Of a stretch of DNA of 6,076 bases, positions 1-5,468 are shown in pieces (positions within the stretch are counted from its first letter, which is position 1; the number at the start of each line of letters is the position of its first letter). The position numbers and the translations under genes were made by a program. Origin of the DNA: Rickettsia typhi (GTDB lineage Bacteria; Pseudomonadota; Gammaproteobacteria; Burkholderiales; Burkholderiaceae_C). Location: the NCBI GenBank assembly GCA_943325485.2, contig CALPPP020000082.1, forward strand, positions 1 through 6,076. The letters run 5' to 3'. The notes under the pieces were generated by a model. The model had not been told where the DNA came from and made no database searches. It was given only the letters and a program-made list of their open reading frames with translations.

Positions 1-590
1 AAATGGCCAAGTGGGCCAGCAATGCGTTTTTTCAAAAAAGGGGGGTACGCCGACTGCGCAAGCAATTCGCTGTCGTGGTTGCATTCCAGCAGCAAGGCTT
101 GACAAGCTTGCAATGCTTGTACGACATGGTCGCTGCCATGCCCCAGGTCCGTGAGAACGCCTAGGCTGCTGGCTCCATCGCTGCAGCGCAGTTGAAGGGG
201 CTCTCTGGCGTCATGCGGCACCGTAAAGGGCTGAAGTTGCAAACTTCCCAGCGTCAAGGTTTGTCCATCTTTGACAAGTTGGAGTTGCTCATGGGGCAAG
301 CCCCAGTCCAGAACGCCACTGGCCAAAGCCGTTCCACGGCTCATCCAAACGGGCAGGGCAGTGCGTTTTGCCAACTGCTGTGTGTGACCAATATGGTCAG
401 CGTGTTCATGCGTGACAAACACCGCATCGAGGTCTTCAAGTTTTAAATCAGCTTGAGCCAAGCGCTTGCTCAACTCCTTGACGCTCAAGCCACAGTCGAT
501 CAACAAGCGCGAGATCTGTGCGCCACAACGCGCTTCCACCACGGTGGCGTTGCCTGCGCTACCACTGCCCAGGTTTTTGAATCGCAGCAC
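1..590 (-). CDS. MBL-fold metallo-hydrolase, WalJ/YycJ-like (C-terminus missing at the window edge)
   Basis: This is the N-terminal 196 residues of a metallo-beta-lactamase-fold hydrolase; the gene runs off the left edge. The metal-binding signature HEHADH is at residues 61-66. Further conserved motifs are PHDA (125-128), TDLGH (147-151) and ECNHD (169-173), followed by a YPxxLKKRIxGPLGH-like stretch (182-196). The ECNHD and LKxRIxGxxGH pattern is typical of the YycJ/WalJ branch, whose studied members are nucleases or hydrolases linked to DNA repair and cell-wall/division coordination; the substrate here is not known. The N-terminal LGSGSAGNAT strand-turn fits a cytoplasmic enzyme with no signal peptide. 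The start is GTG: the in-frame codon two before it is the TAA that also ends bamC, so no upstream start is possible. It begins 3 bp after bamC with no clear Shine-Dalgarno, which suggests coupling to bamC translation. Family confidence is high; exact function is uncertain. Confidence 0.9.
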   Translation of the reverse strand, partial: MLRFKNLGSGSAGNATVVEARCGAQISRLLIDCGLSVKELSKRLAQADLKLEDLDAVFVTHEHADHIGHTQQLAKRTALPVWMSRGTALASGVLDWGLPHEQLQLVKDGQTLTLGSLQLQPFTVPHDAREPLQLRCSDGASSLGVLTDLGHGSDHVVQALQACQALLLECNHDSELLAQSAYPPFLKKRIAGPLGH

Positions 591-593
591 GCG

Positions 594-1709
594 TTACTGC
601 AATTCTTTGACCAACAATTGGGCGATTTTTTGCGCCGTCGCAGAACCATCAGCCTGACCCGAAGCGTTCAAGATCGAGATGGTGGAGGAGGCGTTGTCTG
701 TGCTGACAATTTTCAACCGGTACTGCTGTGGCCCTTGGCTGTTCTTGGATGAACTGAACAATTTGCTGAAGAAGCCTTCTTCAGCCTCATCGGGCATGTC
801 GACATAGCGAACAAAGTACATGCCTTGCTTGCGGTCACGGTCTTCCACAGTGAATCCGTTGCGATCAAGCAAAACGCCCACTCGACGCCATGCCACATCA
901 AAGCCTTGGTTGAAGCTCACAGCGGGTTTGCCATCAAGGCTGATGAGTTGGCTGGCGCTCTTAGCGAGGCCGCCTTCAAAGGCTTTGGCATTGTCAGCCG
1001 TCGCGGTTGTGGGAGCAAGCTTGAGCATCAAGCGACGCAGGAATTCTTTTTCCAACTCAGGGTCGTTGGCACGAGGCTGCCAAACCGTACTTTTGGACAG
1101 TTTGTCAGAATAGACCTCCACCATGCCTCGGTGCACCACGTACAGCTCAGTGTGGTTGTTTTCGGTACGGTCTAGGCGGATGCGAAATTTATCGCGCTCT
1201 CCCGTGGAGTACAAGCCATCCAATACTTTGCCTAAATTGCGTCGAATAAAGTCTTGGGGCAGTTTGGCGCGGTTTTCAGCCCATTCCGTTTCCATCACGC
1301 CAATGCCTTGTTCATCGCGCACCAAGGTAAAGCCAGATTCTTTCCAGAAGTCACGCACTGCAAGCCACAGTTCTTCCGGCGGACGGGCGATATCGAGCCA
1401 CATTTGGTTGCCCGCACGCTTGACTTGAATGTCCGCCAAAGCCAAGGGACTGGTCAGCGGGCCAGCATCGGTTTTATTGCCGAGACCCAGATCGTTGGCG
1501 CTGATGGTGCCTCCAGGCACATCAAAGCGTTTGTTGCGGGTAATTTTGCTCAGGTCGGGGGGCACTTCCAACGATTTCGGGGTAGGAGCCTCGCTTTGGT
1601 TTTTGTAATTGACTTTATCGGAGTCCATGATGGAGCCACATGCCGATATGGCGCTGATGCAAAGAATCAGTCCCAAGCGGTAAAAACTGGCAGGTTTGAA
1701 TGCAAACAT
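594..1709 (-). CDS. bamC: Outer membrane protein assembly factor BamC (lipoprotein)
   Basis: BamC (NlpB) is a lipoprotein of the BAM complex, which folds beta-barrel proteins into the outer membrane. The 371-residue product starts with a lipoprotein signal peptide (residues 1-23) ending in ISAC, with Cys24 as the lipidation site. An extended region follows, including the VPPDLS segment at 49-54, which corresponds to the unstructured part that contacts BamD in the E. coli protein. Two helix-grip domains can be recognised: one around 101-200, containing ETEWAENRAKLPQDF (140-154), and one around 262-371. The length is slightly above the E. coli protein (about 344), partly because of an acidic/serine-rich insert near 304-328. 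It lies 22 bp downstream of dapA, the order found in many proteobacteria, and 3 bp before the MBL gene. The ATG has a good AAAGGA ribosome binding site. Identification is strong. Confidence 0.95.
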   Translation of the reverse strand: MFAFKPASFYRLGLILCISAISACGSIMDSDKVNYKNQSEAPTPKSLEVPPDLSKITRNKRFDVPGGTISANDLGLGNKTDAGPLTSPLALADIQVKRAGNQMWLDIARPPEELWLAVRDFWKESGFTLVRDEQGIGVMETEWAENRAKLPQDFIRRNLGKVLDGLYSTGERDKFRIRLDRTENNHTELYVVHRGMVEVYSDKLSKSTVWQPRANDPELEKEFLRRLMLKLAPTTATADNAKAFEGGLAKSASQLISLDGKPAVSFNQGFDVAWRRVGVLLDRNGFTVEDRDRKQGMYFVRYVDMPDEAEEGFFSKLFSSSKNSQGPQQYRLKIVSTDNASSTISILNASGQADGSATAQKIAQLLVKELQ

Positions 1710-1718
1710 CAGAAGGTG

Positions 1719-1724
1719 TCCTTT
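1719..1724 (-). promoter_or_regulatory. Ribosome binding site of bamC
   Basis: On the minus strand AAAGGA lies 9 nt before the bamC ATG, inside the 22-bp dapA-bamC gap. It supports the ATG at 1709 as the start, and is the best conventional Shine-Dalgarno among the annotated genes of the block. Confidence 0.6.
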
Positions 1725-1731
1725 GGGGGAG

Positions 1732-2613
1732 TCAAATCACGCCACAGCTTCGCATGGCATTTTCCAATGCCGGTTGCAAGTGTGAGCTAAGTGGGGTCAT
1801 GGGCAAGCGCAATGTGGGGCCAGACAAACCCATTCGATTGGCGGCCCATTTCACGGGAATAGGGTTGGACTCAGTGAACATGTTCTTATGCAGGCTTAAC
1901 AACTGGCGCTGAATGGCCATGGCTTGTTGGGCATGGCCAGCAATGGCGGCGACGCACATCTCGTGCATGAGTTTGGGTGCGATGTTGGCAGTGACGCTGA
2001 CGTTACCGTGGCCGCCGCACAGCATCAAAGCAACTGCAGTACCGTCATCACCTGAATAAACCGAAAAACCTGCGGGTGCTTCGTGAATCAGCCACTGTGC
2101 CCGCTCAATGTTGCCGGTGGCTTCTTTGATACCGATGATGCTGTCGATTTGCGCCAAGCGCATGACCGTGTCGTGCTGCAAGTCTGCGACAGTGCGTCCA
2201 GGCACGTTGTACAACACCATGGGCAAATCAACTGCTTCAGCAATGGTGCGAAAGTGCTGGTATTGACCTTCTTGCGTAGGTTTGTTGTAGTAGGGAACAA
2301 CTTGCAGTTGGCAATCCGCACCGACTTGTTTGGCAAAGCGTGTCAGCTCGATAGCTTCAGCGGTGGAGTTGGCACCGCAGCCGGCCATGATGGGCACACG
2401 TCCTGCTGCTTGTTCGACGCTGACTCGGATGATTTCGCAGTGTTCTTCGACAGACACCGTGGGGGACTCGCCTGTGGTACCCACCACACCTATGCAGTCC
2501 GTGCCTTGCGCTATGTGCCAATCGATCAGACGACGCAGTGCAGGATAGTCGATGCTGCCGTCTTCATGCATGGGCGTGATCAAGGCCACGATGCTTGCGC
2601 GTATGGGTTTCAT
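1732..2613 (-). CDS. dapA: 4-hydroxy-tetrahydrodipicolinate synthase (DapA)
   Basis: DapA condenses pyruvate with aspartate semialdehyde, the first committed step to diaminopimelate and lysine; the enzyme is cytoplasmic, usually a tetramer. The 293-residue product has the family's usual length and all catalytic residues: the GTTGES loop (45-50, Thr46/Thr47), Tyr109 in PYYNKP, Tyr135 in YNVPGRT with Arg140, and the Schiff-base lysine Lys163 in GIKEATGN. The N-terminal SIVALITPM is also typical. Aligned by eye with E. coli DapA (offset +2), the lysine-feedback residues Asn82, Glu86, Tyr108 and His58 are kept, but the position of E. coli His53 is Val55, so inhibition by lysine may be altered. 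The gene starts 36 bp after the methyltransferase stop and has only a weak Shine-Dalgarno. I see no convincing -35/-10 pair in that gap, so it is probably read from the upstream transcript. The neighbouring bamC supports the assignment. Confidence 0.97.
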   Translation of the reverse strand: MKPIRASIVALITPMHEDGSIDYPALRRLIDWHIAQGTDCIGVVGTTGESPTVSVEEHCEIIRVSVEQAAGRVPIMAGCGANSTAEAIELTRFAKQVGADCQLQVVPYYNKPTQEGQYQHFRTIAEAVDLPMVLYNVPGRTVADLQHDTVMRLAQIDSIIGIKEATGNIERAQWLIHEAPAGFSVYSGDDGTAVALMLCGGHGNVSVTANIAPKLMHEMCVAAIAGHAQQAMAIQRQLLSLHKNMFTESNPIPVKWAANRMGLSGPTLRLPMTPLSSHLQPALENAMRSCGVI

Positions 2614-2649
2614 GTAAGGTGGAGCGTCATATAGGTAAAGACCCGTATT

Positions 2650-3210
2650 CTAGCTTTTCTGAGCAGTTGGGGGGCTGTCTGTAAAGCGTTTGTCATTGCT
2701 GTCGGTGTTCACAGCCACTACGCGTTGAACATACCTGTCTGGCGAATGCAGGAATACATCCTCAAAGGCCACAATTCGTAAATCGCGGCACAGCTGTAAA
2801 AGTTCTGAGCGGTTCAACAAAAAGTCGGGCCTAGAGGGTTTACCAACGCTTTCGTTGCCTAGCGCAAAGGTTTCGTAAATCAAAACCCCCTCTGGTTTCA
2901 AACATGCCAAAAGAGCGTTCCAAGCAGGTCGCCAAAGGTAGTTGGTCACCACCACTGCGTCAAACTGGCGACCTAAAAGTGGCCAATCGGTGTTTTCTAA
3001 GTCTGCACACAAGACCTCGCCAAATGTTTTAGCCGTGAGAAGTGCATTTTCATCACGGTCTACACCCAAGACAGAAAAACCCTGGGAATGCAACCACTGC
3101 ATGTGGCGACCGCTGCCGCAGGCCAAGTCCAGCACATGAGATTGAGGCGGGATCAGATGTGCCCAACGGGTGAGCCAAGGCGAAGGGGCAGACAAAGCGG
3201 GGTGTATCAA
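2650..3210 (-). CDS. Class I SAM-dependent methyltransferase
   Basis: This is a predicted soluble 186-residue methyltransferase with a Rossmann-like SAM-binding fold. Motif I VLDLACGSGRH is at 26-36, the acidic end of strand 2 is GVDRDE (49-54), a DLENTDWPL segment follows (70-78), and strand 4 is FDAVVVTNYLWRP (83-95). A later ETF-x2-GN-x3-GKP-x-RP pattern (from 113) is seen in small stand-alone methyltransferases of proteobacteria, some annotated as TehB-like; the substrate is not predictable. There is no ATG or GTG start in frame. The TTG at 3210 overlaps the SDR stop (TTGA) and places IHPAL at the N-terminus, so I chose it. A second TTG at 3270 would add 20 residues and a 64-bp overlap with the SDR gene, which seems less likely. 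Neither has a good ribosome binding site. A short count (59 G+C in 2701-2820, about 49%) suggests lower GC than parE. Confidence 0.85.
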   Translation of the reverse strand: MIHPALSAPSPWLTRWAHLIPPQSHVLDLACGSGRHMQWLHSQGFSVLGVDRDENALLTAKTFGEVLCADLENTDWPLLGRQFDAVVVTNYLWRPAWNALLACLKPEGVLIYETFALGNESVGKPSRPDFLLNRSELLQLCRDLRIVAFEDVFLHSPDRYVQRVVAVNTDSNDKRFTDSPPTAQKS

Positions 3211-4025
3211 TGGGAGGAGGGGCGAAATTCTTTTTTCACGGCTTTCATGGCCATGAGATCGACCAACCAAGGCGCGATCAGTTTGAGCCAGCGGCCCACC
3301 TTGCCTTGCGCTGTCATGACCACTTCGCGGCGTCTACGCACCATGGCGTAAATGATCAACCTCGCACAGTCTTTGACGGGCATGGCTTTGTCTTCCACCA
3401 AGCCGCTGACCCCCGCACTTTGCCCCTGCGCATTGAGGCCATTGAGGCGTATGTTGGTGGCCACCACGCCAGGGTAGGCGATGGTCACACTCACGCCTGC
3501 ATCTTTGACTTCGCTGCGTAAAGCCTCAAAAAATCCAGACATGGCAAATTTACTGGCGCTGTAGGCGGTGCGTCCAGGCACACCCACCAGACCGGCCAAT
3601 GAGGACACTGCAACGATGCGACCATGGCTTTGTTTGAGGTAGGGCAAAGCCGCATGGGTGCAGCACACGGCTCCCCACAGGTTGACGCGCATCAACTCTT
3701 CATACCAACCCAAGTCGTCTGCTTTGACATCCTCAAACAAGGCATGTGCCGATACCCCTGCGTTGTTGATCAAAATGTCCAAGCTGCCCAGTTGGCTGAC
3801 GGTGGTTTCGACCAAATGGCGGCATTGCTGCGCATCGGTGATGTCGGTGGGCATGATGAGGGTGCGAGCCCCCATGGCCATGCAGTCGGCCGCCACTGCT
3901 TGCAAACCCGCTGCATTACGCGCAGCCAGCACCAACATGGCTTGCAAACCATGTCGTCGTGCCAGTTGGCGGGCCAACTCTGCGCCAATGCCGTCTGATG
4001 CGCCGGTGATGATGATGTTGGGCAT
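3207..4025 (-). CDS. Short-chain dehydrogenase/reductase (SDR), classical type
   Basis: This 272-residue NAD(P)-dependent oxidoreductase carries the full classical SDR signature. The cofactor glycine motif TGASDGIG is at 7-14, Asp61 lies in PTDIT, NNAG is at 87-90, and the catalytic tetrad is Asn115, Ser142, Tyr155 and Lys159 (YSASK). PGVVAT (185-190) follows. Arg36 at the end of the second strand favours NADP(H) over NAD(H), an inference from position only. The C-terminal tail (about 228-272) is basic and partly hydrophobic, including KLIAPWLVDLMAM, and could rest on a membrane, as in some DHRS7-like SDRs. The substrate is unknown. The ATG directly abuts the TAA of the 43-residue membrane protein (TAAATG), and the stop overlaps the methyltransferase TTG, so it appears translationally coupled on both sides. 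A function with the adjacent transporter or methyltransferase is possible but unproven. Confidence 0.9.
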   Translation of the reverse strand: MPNIIITGASDGIGAELARQLARRHGLQAMLVLAARNAAGLQAVAADCMAMGARTLIMPTDITDAQQCRHLVETTVSQLGSLDILINNAGVSAHALFEDVKADDLGWYEELMRVNLWGAVCCTHAALPYLKQSHGRIVAVSSLAGLVGVPGRTAYSASKFAMSGFFEALRSEVKDAGVSVTIAYPGVVATNIRLNGLNAQGQSAGVSGLVEDKAMPVKDCARLIIYAMVRRRREVVMTAQGKVGRWLKLIAPWLVDLMAMKAVKKEFRPSSH

Positions 4026-4157
4026 TTAAAAACACATCCACAGTTGGTCGGCCATCTGCTGAGCGAATGCCGGGCGCATGTACAAGGTGAACACCCAAGC
4101 CAGTACAGCAATGGCCAGCAACCAAAGCACAGTCAAGGGTGCAGACAGCTTACTCAT
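4026..4157 (-). CDS. Small single-span membrane protein (43 aa), unknown function
   Basis: I do not recognise a named family. The ORF begins at ATG overlapping the MFS stop (ATGA) and ends at TAA directly abutting the SDR ATG, giving 43 residues. It has a short N-terminus with one Lys (MSKLSAPLTV), one strongly hydrophobic segment at about 8-26 (LTVLWLLAIAVLAWVFTLY, four aromatic residues), then a short tail starting MRPAF and ending with two Met, Trp, Cys and Phe. The single span, the positive charges on either side and the exact fit between two neighbours argue for a real gene rather than chance. A role as a small partner of the transporter is a guess. The same frame stays open further upstream inside the MFS gene, but that part is a shadow of it. 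Confidence in coding is fair; function is unknown. Confidence 0.7.
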   Translation of the reverse strand: MSKLSAPLTVLWLLAIAVLAWVFTLYMRPAFAQQMADQLWMCF

Positions 4158-5368
4158 GCGGCTTGGGGTACACGGGCAATGGCCGCTTCGCGTACTGGCA
4201 AGTTGATCAGTGTGGCAAATGCACTCAAGGCGATGGTGATGAACCACACTTGGTCGTAGCTGCCGGTGCGGTCGTAGATGTAGCCGCCCAACCATACGCC
4301 CAAAAAGCTGCCTACTTGGTGGCTGAGAAACACAAAACCGCTGAGCATCGACAAGTGCGCTACGCCAAAAATTTGGGCAATCACCGCGTTGGTCACGGGC
4401 ACTGTGGACAGCCACAACAAACCCATGGCAGCGGCAAAAATGTACACACTGAAAGGCGTGATGGGCAGACTGATAAAAATGGCAATGATGATGCCCCTTG
4501 CCAAGTAAATGCCAGACAGTATTTTGTTTTTGGCCATGACTTGTCCCAAGCTGCCGGCGGCATAGGTGCCCACAATATTGAACAGTCCGATCAAGGCCAA
4601 GGCTGTGCTGGCCAACTGAGGTGACATGCCTTGGTCTTTCAAAAAACTGGGCAAATGCACACCGATGAACACCACCTGAAAACCACAGACAAAGTAACCC
4701 GCCATCAGCAACTGAAAACTGCGGTAGCCAAAAGCCTCACGCAAAGCTTGCAGAATGCTTTGGTTACGAGCAGGAGCCTGTCCAGCGGCAAAGCTGGGTT
4801 CACGTAGCCCAAGGCTGAGCGGGAGGATGATCAAAATGCCAATAGACAGCATGACCAGCGCGTGTTGCCATCCCCATTGGCTGATCAACATGGATTCGGT
4901 GGGCACCATCAAAAATTGGCCAAAAGACCCAGCGGCTGAAACCACGCCCATGGCCCATGAGCGGCGCTCGGGCGGGATGTTGCGGCCGATCACGCCGAAC
5001 ACCACCGCAAAAGTGGTGCCGGCCTGGGCCGCGCCGACCAACACACCTGCGGTCAGTATCAGCCATTGCGGCGAGGCTGCATAAGCCATGCCCAACAGGC
5101 CCAGCGCATAAGCCAGCGCTCCTGCGAGGATGACGCGAAACGCTCCAAAGCGGTCAGCCAACATGCCTGAAAAGACGCCTACCAAGCCCCAACTGATGTT
5201 TTGCACGGCAATGGCCATGGCGAAGTCTTCGCGACCCCAGCCCATGGTTTGGGTCATGGGTTGCATCCACAGGCCAAAGCCGTGGCGAATGCCCATGGCA
5301 AGACTGACGATCAAAGCGCCGCAGATCAAGACTTGCCACATGGGCAAGGTTTTGTGTGTTTGCGTCAT
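4154..5368 (-). CDS. MFS transporter, probably monocarboxylate/OFA-like
   Basis: This is a 404-residue inner-membrane secondary transporter of the major facilitator superfamily. Twelve hydrophobic segments can be placed at about 13-33, 48-69, 78-98, 102-124, 138-160, 167-187, 215-236, 252-275, 284-303, 306-328, 338-362 and 371-391, with a longer polar central loop (188-214). The motif-A loop GMLADRFGAFR (68-78) lies between helices 2 and 3; the second-half copy (GSLGQVMAKNK, 272-282) is degenerate. RHGFG at 28-32 in helix 1, followed by a polar segment, resembles monocarboxylate/oxalate-type porters, but the substrate cannot be named. The ATG has no Shine-Dalgarno of its own and overlaps the stop of a 10-codon leader ORF. 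The stop overlaps the start of the 43-residue membrane protein. It is the first substantial gene of the minus-strand block and diverges from parE. Confidence 0.9.
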   Translation of the reverse strand: MTQTHKTLPMWQVLICGALIVSLAMGIRHGFGLWMQPMTQTMGWGREDFAMAIAVQNISWGLVGVFSGMLADRFGAFRVILAGALAYALGLLGMAYAASPQWLILTAGVLVGAAQAGTTFAVVFGVIGRNIPPERRSWAMGVVSAAGSFGQFLMVPTESMLISQWGWQHALVMLSIGILIILPLSLGLREPSFAAGQAPARNQSILQALREAFGYRSFQLLMAGYFVCGFQVVFIGVHLPSFLKDQGMSPQLASTALALIGLFNIVGTYAAGSLGQVMAKNKILSGIYLARGIIIAIFISLPITPFSVYIFAAAMGLLWLSTVPVTNAVIAQIFGVAHLSMLSGFVFLSHQVGSFLGVWLGGYIYDRTGSYDQVWFITIALSAFATLINLPVREAAIARVPQAA

Positions 5369-5397
5369 GGCTTAACTGTAACGATTTTGGCATTCAT
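5365..5397 (-). CDS. Possible 10-residue leader ORF coupled to the MFS gene
   Basis: The minus strand holds an ATG, ten codons (MNAKIVTVKP) and a TGA that overlaps the MFS ATG as ATGA. It is preceded by a strong purine run (GGGGGGATC) at 6-nt spacing, while the MFS start itself has none. It is probably a translated minicistron whose ribosomes reinitiate on the transporter. It has no repeated regulatory codons such as an amino-acid attenuator would show. It could also be chance, with the purine run acting at a distance. Confidence 0.4.
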   Translation of the reverse strand: MNAKIVTVKP

Positions 5398-5403
5398 AAA
5401 GAT

Positions 5404-5409
5404 CCCCCC
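5404..5409 (-). promoter_or_regulatory. Ribosome binding site of the leader ORF
   Basis: GGGGGG on the minus strand, followed by ATC, ends 6 nt before the leader ATG. It can pair with the 16S tail (allowing one G-U pair) and the following ATC extends the match. It sits directly against the 12-bp palindrome, so structure or a bound protein there could affect it. Confidence 0.45.
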
Positions 5410-5419
5410 GATTAATCGG
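5408..5419. repeat. Perfect 12-bp palindrome in the divergent promoter region
   Basis: CCGATTAATCGG reads the same on both strands. It lies between the MFS block and parE, 49 bp before the parE ATG and next to the leader ribosome binding site. As DNA it could be a small operator; as RNA it would form only a 4-bp stem with a UUAA loop. Chance is possible, and no matching regulator is encoded in the window. Confidence 0.35.
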
Positions 5420-5454
5420 CTGTGGTTTTATCCAGTGGCGTCATCTGGGCTGTC

Positions 5455-5460
5455 TACAAT
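5455..5460 (+). promoter_or_regulatory. parE: Possible -10 box of parE (TACAAT)
   Basis: TACAAT matches the sigma-70 -10 consensus at five of six bases. It ends 8 bp before the parE ATG, so transcription would start at or almost at the start codon. No good -35 hexamer lies 16-18 bp upstream (CCAGTG at 17), which lowers confidence. Confidence 0.35.
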
Positions 5461-5468
5461 CGCGCCCC

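Larger units (their letters stand above)
1..5397 (-). other. Probable operon: leader ORF-MFS-small membrane protein-SDR-methyltransferase-dapA-bamC-MBL hydrolase
   Basis: All genes point the same way, with junctions of 4 bp overlap (MFS/small protein), 0 bp (small protein/SDR), 4 bp overlap (SDR/methyltransferase with TTG start), 36 bp, 22 bp and 3 bp. No GC-rich hairpin followed by a T run is visible in any gap. The first part is almost certainly co-translated; whether dapA and the genes after it also have their own promoter cannot be decided from the 36-bp gap. Confidence 0.65.

Noticed and set aside
1254..1790. A 178-codon ORF on the plus strand opposite bamC
   Set aside because: Antisense shadow of bamC, with no family resemblance and no ribosome binding site supporting it.
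2083..2634. A 183-codon ORF on the plus strand opposite dapA
   Set aside because: dapA is unmistakable on the other strand; this frame has no motif and mirrors its codons.
2614..2655. TAGAAT and TATATG as -10 boxes of a dapA promoter
   Set aside because: No acceptable -35 hexamer is found 16-18 bp upstream of either, so they are not called.
4158..4415. Upstream extension of the 43-residue protein to 129 codons
   Set aside because: The extra part overlaps the MFS reading frame and is rich in His, Arg and Pro like an out-of-frame read; the ATGA junction gives a natural start.
5398..5432. A -10 box for the MFS block (GATAAA or TATGAA on the minus strand)
   Set aside because: Neither has a matching -35 at normal spacing, so the promoter of the block is left unassigned.
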